Of a DNA stretch of 64,000 bases, positions 51,742-60,503 are shown in pieces; position 1 is the first letter of the stretch, and each line of letters starts with the position of its first letter. Made by a program: the position numbers and the translations under genes. Under the pieces are notes generated by a model. The model did not search any database. It was not told where the DNA came from and saw only the letters and a list, made by a program, of their open reading frames with translations. The stretch lies in contig NKJG01000003.1 of NCBI GenBank assembly GCA_002256395.1, forward strand, positions 186,001 to 250,000, given 5' to 3'. The stretch is from Bacteroidetes bacterium B1(2017) (GTDB lineage Bacteria; Bacteroidota; Bacteroidia; UKL13-3).

Positions 51742-52872
51742 ATGAAGATAAACGTTATAAAATTCGGATTACTAGGTTTGATGTTTGCATCAACTAGTGC
51801 CTTTGCTGGTAATCCAGATCGTTCGGGTGGCGCAGGAGCAACTCAGCTCAATGTAAATCCATATGCTAGAAGTTCAGGTTTTGGTGGATCTAATACCGCT
51901 TTTGTTCAAGGTATAGAATCTTTTAACTTAAACATCGCTGGAATGGCTTATGCTAATAAAACTGAAGTGTGTTTCTCTCGCATGAGCTATTTGCAAGGTG
52001 CCGGAGTAAACATTAATAATTTCGGTTTTTCTCAAAAAGTTGGCGAAAAAGGCGAAGGTGGAGTTATTGGTTTAGGATTTGCCTCATGGGATTTTGGTAG
52101 TATTCCAATTACTACCTACGATAATCCAGATGGAACCCTACCAACTTTTAGTCCTCAAGTATTAAACATTGGTGCTTCTTATTCAAAAAAGTTCTCGAAT
52201 AGTATTTCAGGAGGTTTCTTGATTAGAATTATATCTGAAGGTTTACAAGATGTAAAAGCTCAAGGTGTTGCTTTTGATTTTGGAGTTCAATACAAAACTG
52301 CCTTGAACCCTAAAATTGAAAAGAATAAGATTAAGAAAGAAGACTTCCACTTAGGAATTTCAATGAGAAATATTGGTCCCGATATGACTTTCCGTGGTCC
52401 TGGTTTATCTTTCCGTTCTATTAACTCATCTACAGGTGCTGATAGAAAAGCATACTTTGCCGCAGATAAATTTAACTTACCAACTTTAGTAAATATTGGT
52501 TTAGGGTATGATATGCGTTTAGATAAGGCCGCTGATACCTATTTTCATCGTTTAACAGGTTCATTTAACTTTAACTACAATGCGTTTCAATCAAACGTAT
52601 ATGGCTTTGGTGCGGAGTATGCCTATAAAGAAATGGCTATGCTTCGTGTAGCGTATAACATTACGGGTGAAAAATCGCCGTTTGCCAATAGCTTAAGCAA
52701 CCCTGAATATTCTAGTCCGGTTTACGGTTTATGGGCTGGTGCTACTTTCCAAGTTCCTGTTAACAAAGCTGGAACAGCTATGGCTATTGATTACTCTTAT
52801 GCTCCAACCAGAATTTTTAATGGTATGCATACCGTGGGTATTAGATTAACCGTAGGAGGTAAAAAGGGATAA
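51742..52872 (+). CDS. PorV/PorQ-family outer-membrane protein (376 aa)
   Basis: The signal peptide ends near residue 22 (SAFA). The mature start NPYARSSGFGGSNTAFVQGIESFNLNIAG matches the PorV/PorQ (UPF0164-like) barrel family, which includes T9SS shuttle and attachment proteins. The rest is beta-rich, with a late YSYAPTRIFNGMHTVGIRLTVGG strand pair. It may hold the large protein encoded just upstream at the surface (inference from operon order). The gap from that gene is 38 nt. Confidence 0.85.
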   Translation: MKINVIKFGLLGLMFASTSAFAGNPDRSGGAGATQLNVNPYARSSGFGGSNTAFVQGIESFNLNIAGMAYANKTEVCFSRMSYLQGAGVNINNFGFSQKVGEKGEGGVIGLGFASWDFGSIPITTYDNPDGTLPTFSPQVLNIGASYSKKFSNSISGGFLIRIISEGLQDVKAQGVAFDFGVQYKTALNPKIEKNKIKKEDFHLGISMRNIGPDMTFRGPGLSFRSINSSTGADRKAYFAADKFNLPTLVNIGLGYDMRLDKAADTYFHRLTGSFNFNYNAFQSNVYGFGAEYAYKEMAMLRVAYNITGEKSPFANSLSNPEYSSPVYGLWAGATFQVPVNKAGTAMAIDYSYAPTRIFNGMHTVGIRLTVGGKKG

Positions 52873-52881
52873 TATTTTTAC

Positions 52882-52889
52882 TATATTCG
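52882..52889 (+). promoter_or_regulatory. Weak -7-like element upstream of greA
   Basis: TATATTCG is one change from TAnnTTTG, located 79 nt before the greA ATG and just before the hairpin at 52899-52935. No -33 partner is evident. If used, the hairpin would lie at the 5' end of the greA mRNA. Confidence 0.25.
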
Positions 52890-52898
52890 CATTCACAT

Positions 52899-52935
52899 AA
52901 AAGAAACGTTTTGCCCTAGGCAGAACGTTTCTTTT
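52899..52935 (+). terminator. Terminator after the TonB receptor/PorV-like operon
   Basis: Arms AAAAGAAACGTT and AACGTTTCTTTT extend inward through a G-U pair and TGCC/GGCA to a 3-nt loop, and are followed by TATTTTT. It is 26 nt beyond the PorV/PorQ-like stop codon. Confidence 0.85.
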
Positions 52936-52967
52936 TATTTTTAACCTCAGTAACAACTCGAATAATT

Positions 52968-53441
52968 ATGGCAGAAATTAATTTTGTAACCAAAGAAGGT
53001 TTAGAAAAGTTAAAGGCTGATTTATATGATTTAAAATATGTTCAACGTCCTTTTATTTCAAAGCAAATTGCCGATGCAAGAGATAAAGGCGATTTAAGTG
53101 AAAACGCCGAATACCACGCTGCTAAAGAAGATCAAGGTTTGCTTGAAGCAAAGATTTCTAAAATGGAAAACTTGCTTTCTGTTTCTAGAATTATTGATGA
53201 ATCAAAAATTAATACCAGCCAAGTCATGATGCTTACACGTGTTCGTGTATTAAATCATAACTCTAAAAAAGAGATTTGGTATACCTTGGTAAATGAAAAA
53301 GAAGCCGATTTAAAAACAGGAAAAATCTCTTTTAAATCGCCAATAGGCTTGGGTTTAATGAATAAGAAAATTGGAGATATTACCGAGGTAAGTGTGCCTG
53401 CAGGAAATATTAAATTAGAAATTTTAGAAATTACTTTTTAA
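52968..53441 (+). CDS. greA: Transcription elongation factor GreA
   Basis: The 157-aa protein has the two-helix coiled-coil N-domain with the acidic tip (GDLSENAEYHAAKEDQ) that enters the RNA polymerase secondary channel and stimulates cleavage of backtracked RNA. The C-terminal FKBP-like domain ends with SPIGLGLMNKKIGD and VPAGNIKLEILEI. It is followed 3 nt later by the HIT gene, a common pairing in Bacteroidota. Confidence 0.96.
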   Translation: MAEINFVTKEGLEKLKADLYDLKYVQRPFISKQIADARDKGDLSENAEYHAAKEDQGLLEAKISKMENLLSVSRIIDESKINTSQVMMLTRVRVLNHNSKKEIWYTLVNEKEADLKTGKISFKSPIGLGLMNKKIGDITEVSVPAGNIKLEILEITF

Positions 53442-53444
53442 GAT

Positions 53445-53846
53445 ATGTCAAGCATCTTTACTAAAATTATTAAGGGCGAAATACCTTGTTATAAAGTTGC
53501 TGAAACCGCTGAATTCTTAGCCTTTTTAGATATTAGGCCATTAACAAAAGGACATACCTTAGTCATTCCTAAACAAGAAGTAGATTATATTTTTGATTTA
53601 GATTCTGCCTCTTTTGCCAACTTACACGTGTTCTCTAAACAGGTGGCAGAGGCTATAAAAAAAGCAATTCCATGTGTACGAGTGGGAGTGTGTGTAATGG
53701 GGCTTGAAGTGCCGCATGCACATATTCATTTGATTCCTTTTAACACCATGGAAGAAATGAATTTTGCCAATCCTAAGCATAATTTAGAACCATCAGAAAT
53801 GAACCATATTGCCGAAATTATTGCGGTACAAATGAAGGCTGTTTAA
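53445..53846 (+). CDS. HIT family nucleotide hydrolase/transferase
   Basis: The 133-aa protein is a histidine-triad enzyme of the Hint type. It begins IFTKIIKGEIPCYKV and carries the triad in VPHAHIHLIPF (HxHxH, about residues 102-107). Such enzymes cleave purine nucleoside phosphoramidates and adenylated compounds. It is the second gene of the greA operon, and its stop codon abuts that of convergent ruvC. Confidence 0.92.
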   Translation: MSSIFTKIIKGEIPCYKVAETAEFLAFLDIRPLTKGHTLVIPKQEVDYIFDLDSASFANLHVFSKQVAEAIKKAIPCVRVGVCVMGLEVPHAHIHLIPFNTMEEMNFANPKHNLEPSEMNHIAEIIAVQMKAV

Positions 53847-54458
53847 TTAGCTTTTCTTTTTAACCTTACTTGGATTTTGATTGACAAAAGCTTCCCATGA
53901 GGAGGCTTTTTTCTTTGCCGGAAGTTTCAATTTTGTTTTCTTATCCGAATCGGGAATTAGAATTTGGTTTTGGCAAAAATGGCAATATGCCGCAGCTAAT
54001 CCATCGGTGGCATCAAAATACTGATCCTCGTATTCAAATTTTAATTGTTGCCGAAGGCTATTGGCAACTTGCTCTTTGCTGGCATTTCCATTGCCTGTAA
54101 TGGCTTTTTTTATTTTTTTAGGCGCATATTCTACCACAGACAGTTCTCGGCTCATAGCGGCTGCAATAGCTACTCCTTGCGCTCTCCCTAATTTGAGCAT
54201 ACTTTGAACGTTCTTGCCAAAAAAGGGTGCTTCAATAGCCAACTCATCTGGATGAAACTCGTCAATAAGTCCAACCGTGCGCTCAAATATCTTTTTTAAT
54301 TTAAGGGCATAGTCTTCATACTTATCTAATTTAAGTACTCCCAAAGTAAGTACAACCGCCTTTTTGCCTGTGGTTTGTATAATACCATACCCCATAACAG
54401 TAGTACCAGGGTCGATACCCAAAATTATTCTTTCTGCTGTGGTTTTAGGCGTAATCAA
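53847..54458 (-). CDS. ruvC: Holliday junction resolvase RuvC
   Basis: The resolvase core starts at RIILGIDPGTTVMGYG (catalytic Asp), continues with IEAPFFGKNVQSMLKLGRAQG (Glu) and ends with a DATDGLAAAYCH segment holding the last acidic residues. A Lys-rich C-terminal extension of ~40 residues is present, as is usual in this phylum. No ATG precedes the core before an in-frame stop, so the TTG at 54456-54458 is the likely start. It is convergent with the HIT gene with no intergenic base. Confidence 0.93.
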   Translation of the reverse strand: MITPKTTAERIILGIDPGTTVMGYGIIQTTGKKAVVLTLGVLKLDKYEDYALKLKKIFERTVGLIDEFHPDELAIEAPFFGKNVQSMLKLGRAQGVAIAAAMSRELSVVEYAPKKIKKAITGNGNASKEQVANSLRQQLKFEYEDQYFDATDGLAAAYCHFCQNQILIPDSDKKTKLKLPAKKKASSWEAFVNQNPSKVKKKS

Positions 54459-54520
54459 AATCCAATTTGGTTTAGGGCGTTTGTATGCGTTATTTTGTCA
54501 AACATAGCTAAAGCCTGTCT

Positions 54521-55465
54521 TTGTTTCAAACACCTACATATCAAAAAGTAATTAAAGTTGCTAAACCCGTATTAATACTGGTAATAACGCTATTTGTTTT
54601 TTTTAAACTTTTCTATTCCTATCATATCAATACCTTGTTTACTCGGTTCGAGCTTAACAATACAATTGGTTCTTGGTATTATTTAGCTGCAACCATAGCC
54701 CTCTTGTTTTTTAATTGGGGAATAGAATCGTATAAATGGCAATTGCTTATAAATAGGTTCGAACCAATTAGTTTTTTTACCGCTGTTAAGGCCGTATTAA
54801 GTGGTGTAACCTTAAGCATTATTACCCCAAACCAAATTGGTGATTTTGCAGGTAGAGTCATTCATTTAGAGGTGTTAAATAAAATTAAAGGGTCTTTGGT
54901 AACGGTAATTGGACATACCGCGCAGGTTATTGTTACCCTAACTTTTGGTTTGTTTTCCTTACGTTATTTTAGTGATTCAATTCCCGCCATTAAGCCATGG
55001 ATGCCGCTGGGCTATGTGCTTATACCCATAAGTATTCTTGGGTATTTAAAATTAGATTGGGTATATAAGCACGTGGCACATTGGCCGTATTTAAAAAAAG
55101 TAGAGAAATATATAGAGGTGTTTGGCCAATACAGTATTGGAACTTTAAGCCAATTATTAACCTTAAGCTTTTTGCGCTATGCCGTATTTTTATGCCAATA
55201 CTTTTTATTGATTCGTTTCTTTCATGTGCAAATAGATTGGCTTCCTGCTTTGGCTTGCATTGTGGCTACCTTTTGCGTTCAGAGCGTATTTCCTTCTTTC
55301 TTATTATTAGAAATAGGTTTGCGAGGTGTGAGTGCGCTTTATTTTTTCTCTATGTTTTCGGCACAACACGAAGGCATTTTATTGGCAGCGTATAGTTTAT
55401 GGATGATTAATATGCTTGTGCCAGGCATTTTGGGTATGTATTTTATTTATAAAGTTAGAACATGA
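54521..55465 (+). CDS. Lysylphosphatidylglycerol synthase transmembrane region family protein (UPF0104, 314 aa)
   Basis: This is a multi-pass inner-membrane protein with about seven or eight helices. The motif NQIGDFAGR (about 107-115), preceded by AVLSGVTLSIITP, is typical of the UPF0104/LPG-synthase TM family, which includes flippase-like domains. The start is TTG 54521 because no ATG occurs earlier in the frame. It overlaps the glycosyltransferase gene by 4 nt. The pairing suggests glycolipid or polyprenyl-linked sugar synthesis (inference). Confidence 0.85.
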   Translation: MFQTPTYQKVIKVAKPVLILVITLFVFFKLFYSYHINTLFTRFELNNTIGSWYYLAATIALLFFNWGIESYKWQLLINRFEPISFFTAVKAVLSGVTLSIITPNQIGDFAGRVIHLEVLNKIKGSLVTVIGHTAQVIVTLTFGLFSLRYFSDSIPAIKPWMPLGYVLIPISILGYLKLDWVYKHVAHWPYLKKVEKYIEVFGQYSIGTLSQLLTLSFLRYAVFLCQYFLLIRFFHVQIDWLPALACIVATFCVQSVFPSFLLLEIGLRGVSALYFFSMFSAQHEGILLAAYSLWMINMLVPGILGMYFIYKVRT

Positions 55466-56595
55466 GTGTTTGGGAAATTACCTGTTATACCTTGGCCATT
55501 GGTTATGCCTGCCTCATCCTCATTTATTTTGTAGGCTGGGTTTTTATAAAAGAACAAAAAGCTTCAAAGAATATTGAGACTCAAAATGCCTTTACCATTT
55601 TAATTGCAGCAAGAAACGAAGAGGCTCAAATTGCGGCTTGTCTGAACGCTATTTTGGTTCAGACCTACCCAAAACACTTGTTTGAAATTATAGTATTAAA
55701 CGACCATTCTACCGATGCAACTGCGCAGGAAGTTTTGCGAATAAAAGCACTAAACCCAGACCTTAATGTACAACTCATAAACGCCCAAGAGGCAGGTTTT
55801 ACTGGAAAGAAGAATGCTATTACACATGGCGTTTCTGTAGCCAAAAGCCCTTATATTATTTTAACCGATGCCGATTGTACCCGTGGAAAAGATTGGTTGC
55901 AAGCGATAGATGGATTTCTTCAAACTAAGAAGTCTCAATTTATTTATGCACCCGTATATTTTACTTCTAGCAATTTGTTTGAAAGCTTTCAATCCTTGGA
56001 GTTTGCGGGTTTGGTGGGTATTGGCGGTGCAGCAATACGTTTAAAGAACCCAAATATGTGTAGTGCTGCTAATTTAATTTTTAGCAAAGAGTCCTTTACA
56101 AAAGTGGGGGGCTATTTAGATAATGTGCATATGGCTAGTGGCGACGATGAATTTTTGTTGCATAAGGTTTTTAAACAGTACCCGAATGAAGTTCACTTTT
56201 TAAAAGATAAGCGCTCTATTGTGTATACCTCTCCAAACGCTAGTGTAGATCAATTAACACAGCAACGTAGAAGATGGGTATCTAAAAGTACTAAGTATGA
56301 AAACAGATATATTACCGCCATTTTGGTGGGCGCTTATTTTTTTAACGCCAGCATATTTTTTAATGTATTGGCTGGTATTTGGTTGCCCGGTTTTGCTGGG
56401 GTTGGTTTGAACCAATTGCTGATAAAAATGACAGCAGAAGGACTTTTATTAGGGTCCATTTTGGCATTTTTTGGAACAAGGCGCTTACTTTTGCTGGTGC
56501 CATTGGTTCAGCCATTTCATATTTTATATGTGATAATTATAGGCGTTTGGGCCAATATACAAACCTATACCTGGAAAGAAAGAGAATTGAAATGA
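55462..56595 (+). CDS. Family 2 glycosyltransferase with membrane segments (377 aa)
   Basis: One N-terminal helix (about 8-28) precedes a GT-A domain: FTILIAARNEEAQI, VLNDHSTDATA, the DADC metal motif near residue 135, the GDDEFLLHK acceptor motif and QQRRRW. Two or three C-terminal helices (about 285-365) anchor it. This is the layout of processive or lipid-linked membrane glycosyltransferases. It is overlapped by 4 nt on both sides, so three genes are translationally coupled. Confidence 0.9.
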   Translation: MSVWEITCYTLAIGYACLILIYFVGWVFIKEQKASKNIETQNAFTILIAARNEEAQIAACLNAILVQTYPKHLFEIIVLNDHSTDATAQEVLRIKALNPDLNVQLINAQEAGFTGKKNAITHGVSVAKSPYIILTDADCTRGKDWLQAIDGFLQTKKSQFIYAPVYFTSSNLFESFQSLEFAGLVGIGGAAIRLKNPNMCSAANLIFSKESFTKVGGYLDNVHMASGDDEFLLHKVFKQYPNEVHFLKDKRSIVYTSPNASVDQLTQQRRRWVSKSTKYENRYITAILVGAYFFNASIFFNVLAGIWLPGFAGVGLNQLLIKMTAEGLLLGSILAFFGTRRLLLLVPLVQPFHILYVIIIGVWANIQTYTWKERELK

Positions 56596-56864
56596 TACCC
56601 GAATTAGACGATTTTGAATACGATGTATTAAACTGCCTTTACTTTGTAGAGAGCTTTGATAAAATAATGGAAGAAGTGCCGCACCCAGCCAATATTGTGG
56701 CCGATGTGTTAAAAACACTCATCCATAAAAAATTGGTTGTGGCCATGAAATGGAACGAAGAAAAGCAAGACTATACACGCAGTTTTATTTACGATTCGGA
56801 TAATATGCACGCCTATGCCTATTTGGCTACCAAGGAAGGCTTAATGGCTCATAACTCTAGGTAA
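56592..56864 (+). CDS. Conserved small hypothetical protein (90 aa)
   Basis: The start ATG at 56592 overlaps the glycosyltransferase stop (ATGA). The longer open frame back to 56379 lies inside the glycosyltransferase gene and is a shadow. The protein is acidic and probably helical, with FEYDVLNCLYFVESFDKI and a second half (LIHKKLVVAMKWN, ATKEGLMAH) resembling a winged-helix-like or small adaptor fold. No signal peptide or membrane segment; no known function. recO starts 5 nt downstream. Confidence 0.75.
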   Translation: MIPELDDFEYDVLNCLYFVESFDKIMEEVPHPANIVADVLKTLIHKKLVVAMKWNEEKQDYTRSFIYDSDNMHAYAYLATKEGLMAHNSR

Positions 56865-56869
56865 TACAC

Positions 56870-57598
56870 ATGCTTCAGAAATGTAGAGGCATTGTTATTA
56901 GTACCGTAAACTACTCAGAAAATTCGGTGGTATTAAAATGCTATACCGATACCTATGGCCTGCAAAGCTATATGATAAACGGAGTGAAGGGCAAAAAGGG
57001 AGCGATAAAACCTTCGCATCTTATGCCACTTTCCTTGCTTGAGTTGGAGGTATATCATCAACAAAATAAGAACTTACATCGGATTAAGGAACTTAAGAGT
57101 TCGCCCATTTTAAATCACCTACATTTTGAATTACGCAAAAGTACCTTGGCGCTTTTTATGGCTGAGTTGCTGGGTAAAATTTTGCGCGAAGAATCGGAGC
57201 CCGATGCACAGTTGTTTGGGTTTATTTTTAACTCGGTGCAAATGGTAGATATTAGTGAAGAAGGATTGCCTAATTTTCCTATTTATTTTATGTTGCAATT
57301 GAGCAAATATTTGGGCTTTTACCCAAAAGATAATTATAGCTCAACCTGCACCGATTTTAGTTTGCAAGAAGGCGTGTTTATTGCCCAAGCGCCTGCAAGT
57401 ATAGATTATTGTAGAGCCCAGTTATCGGTGGCTTTTTATAGCTGTATGAACCAAAATTTTGAGCAAATGCAAAGCATGCAATTTGCACCACTTATGAGAA
57501 GAGAATTATTGGCAAAATTAATACGGTATTATCAATTGCATTTACTCCTATTTGGCGAATTAAAATCGCCCGCCGTTTTGCATGAAGTTTTAAATTAA
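56870..57598 (+). CDS. recO: DNA repair protein RecO
   Basis: RecO loads RecA on SSB-coated single-stranded DNA with RecR. The 242-aa protein shows the N-terminal OB-fold (GIVISTVNYSENSVVLKCYTD, YMINGVKGKKG), followed by the helical domain (ALFMAELLGKILREE). The four-Cys zinc site seen in some RecO proteins is not evident. It starts 5 nt after the small upstream gene and is read with the membrane operon despite its unrelated function. Confidence 0.92.
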   Translation: MLQKCRGIVISTVNYSENSVVLKCYTDTYGLQSYMINGVKGKKGAIKPSHLMPLSLLELEVYHQQNKNLHRIKELKSSPILNHLHFELRKSTLALFMAELLGKILREESEPDAQLFGFIFNSVQMVDISEEGLPNFPIYFMLQLSKYLGFYPKDNYSSTCTDFSLQEGVFIAQAPASIDYCRAQLSVAFYSCMNQNFEQMQSMQFAPLMRRELLAKLIRYYQLHLLLFGELKSPAVLHEVLN

Positions 57599-57628
57599 AT
57601 TTCATAAAAAAATAGCTGCGCTTATACC

Positions 57629-57636
57629 TATTTTTG
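57629..57636 (+). promoter_or_regulatory. Possible -7 element of the second esterase gene
   Basis: TATTTTTG is a perfect TAnnTTTG match 28 nt before the ATG at 57665. The -33 element is not clear; a TTTC lies 25 nt upstream. Confidence 0.35.
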
Positions 57637-57664
57637 ATTTCTATTACGTTATACAGGATACTCC

Positions 57665-58579
57665 ATGAAACACTTTTTGCTCTATACCTTTCTTTTGCTT
57701 TTACTTGGTTCGAACCTACAGGCACAAATACGCATACAAGATGCCCATTTAACAGGCAAGCTATACCGATTTGAAAAAGTGAAACCAAGGTTTTTAGAAG
57801 CCCGAAATATAGATGTGTGGGTTCCAGAAGATTTTGACTCGAGCGGAAGAACACGCTATGCCGTGTTATACATGCATGATGGGCAGAATTTGTTTTTGCC
57901 CGGCTACTCTTTTGGCGGACAAGAATGGGGAATTGATGAAGCTATGGATAGTTTGCTTAGGAGAGGGTTAATTAGAAAAACAATCGTGGTAGGAATTTGG
58001 AATTCGCCTAAACGCTTTATTGAATATAACCCCGAAGATGCTTTTAAAAAGCTAGATAGTTTAAACAAACAAAAAATTACACTTGAACGTGGAGGCACCA
58101 CACTTGCTAACCAGTATTTAGACTTTGTTTTTGAAACTGTAAAGCCTCTTATAGATAGTGTGTTTCCAACCAAACCCGAGGCCAAAAACACCTTTATGAT
58201 GGGTTCGAGCATGGGTGGATTAATTAGTTTATATGCGCTTTGCAAACACTCTGAGCAATTAAAAGCGGTTGCTTGTGTTTCTACCCATTGGCCTTTAAGT
58301 TTAAAAGAAAACAATGCCCAAGTGGCAGAGCAATACATTGCCTATTTTGCCAGACATTTACCTAACCCAAAGCAACATAAATTGTATTTCGATCATGGTA
58401 CCACCACGCTGGATGCTTGGTATGAACCGCATCAATTGCTCATGGATAGCTTATGCAAAGAAAGCGGCTACGAAACACCAAAGGATTTTATGAGTTTAGT
58501 CTTCCCGGGCGAACCTCATAATGAAATTGCCTGGCGCAAACGCGTTGGAATACCTTTGAAGTTTTTGTTACAACCTTAA
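57665..58579 (+). CDS. Exported esterase (PF00756-like, 304 aa)
   Basis: The signal peptide ends near residue 20 (SNLQAQ). The esterase domain has YMHDGQNLF, the nucleophile elbow MGSSMGGLISLYAL (Ser near 180) and a C-terminal PGEPHNEIAW that can provide the catalytic His. It matches the esterase part of the protein at 25947-27365 but lacks the starch-binding-like domain and the T9SS tail, so it should stay in the periplasm. A possible own promoter lies in the 66-bp gap after recO, and a strong terminator follows. Confidence 0.88.
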   Translation: MKHFLLYTFLLLLLGSNLQAQIRIQDAHLTGKLYRFEKVKPRFLEARNIDVWVPEDFDSSGRTRYAVLYMHDGQNLFLPGYSFGGQEWGIDEAMDSLLRRGLIRKTIVVGIWNSPKRFIEYNPEDAFKKLDSLNKQKITLERGGTTLANQYLDFVFETVKPLIDSVFPTKPEAKNTFMMGSSMGGLISLYALCKHSEQLKAVACVSTHWPLSLKENNAQVAEQYIAYFARHLPNPKQHKLYFDHGTTTLDAWYEPHQLLMDSLCKESGYETPKDFMSLVFPGEPHNEIAWRKRVGIPLKFLLQP

Positions 58580-58581
58580 TA

Positions 58582-58623
58582 AAAAAAAGCCCGCTTTTGA
58601 GAAATCAAAAGCGGGCTTTTTTT
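58582..58623. terminator. Bidirectional terminator between esterase and permease genes
   Basis: A 19-bp perfect stem, A7-GCCCGCTTTTGA with its complement and a GAAA loop, ends in T7. The flanking genes are convergent (stops at 58579 and 58636). Confidence 0.95.
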
Positions 58624-58635
58624 ATAATTCTAAGT

Positions 58636-60228
58636 TTAATATTTAGTTAGCCCTTCACGCATTTTGCGTGCATTGCCAGCCGAGTATCCAAAGTAAATTA
58701 ATAGCCCAAATACCAACCAAATACCTGCACTTAACAGGGTTGGAATAGGTAAGCTTACAATCATAGCGGTACAAACAATCATACCCAAAATAGGCACCAA
58801 AGGAACAAGCGGTGTTTTAAACGGACGTTCCATATTAGGTTCTTTCTTACGCATGATAATAATACCTAAGCACACCAAAACAAAAGCAAACAAGGTTCCA
58901 AAGCTAGTTAAATCGCCGGCCACACTGCCTGGTATAAAGGCCGCAAAGGCTCCAACAAATACTAATAAAATCCAATTGGCTTTATAAGGAGTTTTAAATT
59001 TAGGATGCAATTGGCTAAATGCTTTTGGCAATAAACCATCTTTACTCATGCTAAAGAACACACGACTTTGTCCCATTAACATAACCAAAATTACAGAAGA
59101 GAAACCCGCCAAAATAGCTACGGTAACGCTGGTTCCAAGCCATTCATAGCCTTTCATATAGGTTTGAATAGCGTAAGTAACAGAAGCTTCTTTACCAGCA
59201 GTTTTAAACTCTTGCCAATTGGCTACACCAGTTAAAACATGTCCGAATAAAATATAGAGAATAGTACAAATAACTAAAGATCCAAGGATACCAATAGGCA
59301 TATCGCGTTTTGGGTTTTTAGCTTCTTGGGCAGCGGTACTAACCGCATCAAAACCAATAAAGGCAAAGAACACAATAGCCGCACCACCTAATACACCACC
59401 CCAGCCATGTTTAAAGAAACCTTCGTGGCCAAGTGTGCCTTCAGGAATCATAAACGGAGTGTGGTTTTCGGGCTTAATAAACTGCCATCCCAAAGCAATA
59501 AATAGCAATACAATGGCCACTTTAATAAATACAATAATGGCGTTAACGGTAGCAGATTCTTGCGTACCTTTAATAAGTAATAAGGTTAAGGCAAACAAAA
59601 TAATTAAAGCAGGAGCGTTTACAAAACCATGTGTAATCTGAACCAAGTCTTGTAGGTTTGGAGCAAGATGAGAATATACTTCATCCGTTAACAGTAATTG
59701 TCCGTTTTTAATATGGTGTGTTAAATCGGGCTGAACCGCTAAGATTTGGTTTATATCGGCATCGCCAACAACTTTCTTAAGGCTTTCAAAAGGCGAGTGA
59801 CACCATTCGTAAGGTATGGTTCCGCCCATGAGATTGTTTAAGTATTCGCTCCAAGCAATGGCCACGGTTGCGGCTCCAAGGGCATATTCCATAATAAGCG
59901 CCCAACCAATTATCCAAGCCATAAGCTCGCCCATAGTTACATACGAATACGCATACGCGCTACCTGCAATAGGAATCATGGCAGCAAACTCGGCATAGCA
60001 AATACCAGCAAAGGCACAACCAACGGCAGCAATAATAAAACTCATGGTAACGGCGGCACCTGCGGCTTCGGCCGATGCAGCGGCTGTTCTAACAAATAAA
60101 CCAGCACCAATAATGGCACCTACACCTAAGGCCACCAAATTGGCTGCCGTAAGAGTACGCTTAAGTTGCGACCCATCGTGGTGTTTTAAAAGATCTTGTA
60201 AAGATTTAGTATAAAAGAAACTTGACAT
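58636..60228 (-). CDS. APC-family amino-acid permease (530 aa)
   Basis: An inner-membrane transporter with 12 or more helices and the APC signature near the N-terminus: NLVALGVGAIIGAGLFV and a run rich in Ala/Gly (AEAAGAAV). FFAFIGFDAVSTAAQEAKNP is the cationic-amino-acid-transporter-like motif. A soluble insertion (about 135-200) lies between early helices. The frame opens at 60252, but Met9 (60228; MSSFFYTKSLQ) is the better start. Substrate specificity cannot be read from sequence. Confidence 0.9.
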   Translation of the reverse strand: MSSFFYTKSLQDLLKHHDGSQLKRTLTAANLVALGVGAIIGAGLFVRTAAASAEAAGAAVTMSFIIAAVGCAFAGICYAEFAAMIPIAGSAYAYSYVTMGELMAWIIGWALIMEYALGAATVAIAWSEYLNNLMGGTIPYEWCHSPFESLKKVVGDADINQILAVQPDLTHHIKNGQLLLTDEVYSHLAPNLQDLVQITHGFVNAPALIILFALTLLLIKGTQESATVNAIIVFIKVAIVLLFIALGWQFIKPENHTPFMIPEGTLGHEGFFKHGWGGVLGGAAIVFFAFIGFDAVSTAAQEAKNPKRDMPIGILGSLVICTILYILFGHVLTGVANWQEFKTAGKEASVTYAIQTYMKGYEWLGTSVTVAILAGFSSVILVMLMGQSRVFFSMSKDGLLPKAFSQLHPKFKTPYKANWILLVFVGAFAAFIPGSVAGDLTSFGTLFAFVLVCLGIIIMRKKEPNMERPFKTPLVPLVPILGMIVCTAMIVSLPIPTLLSAGIWLVFGLLIYFGYSAGNARKMREGLTKY

Positions 60229-60289
60229 AGTACAATACTGTTTGATGAGCAATATATATAAAAGAACAAGAAAACAAAAGCATGGTATT

Positions 60290-60400
60290 GGTTGCCGCCG
60301 CTAGCGCTATGGCAGCCAATGCATGGCGTTGCATGGATGTGCGCTGCGCTTACTTGGGCATGGCAAAACCTTCGGGTGGGAATACTTTAAGGTCCATATG
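60290..60400. other. Unusually GC-rich intergenic patch
   Basis: Within the 275-bp gap between the divergent permease and DUF2341 genes, bases ~60290-60380 are visibly richer in G and C than all neighbouring intergenic DNA. They contain repeated GCATGG words and GC-rich short palindromes (CCGCTAGCGC). There is no open frame, tRNA or terminator I can recognise. It could be a fragment of a dispersed repeat. Confidence 0.4.
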
Positions 60401-60503
60401 TCACTTAGGTACTTAGTGTGTTCTTTCTTTAATAGTACTTTCCCGTTTTGAAAGGCTTGTGTTGGCTATGTTTTTTTTTCTTTTGTAATTTGCGGCCTAA
60501 AGT

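Noticed and set aside
56379..56591. Longer frame upstream of the 90-aa protein
   Set aside because: It runs inside the glycosyltransferase gene in another frame; the ATG at 56592 overlaps that gene's stop in the usual coupled manner.
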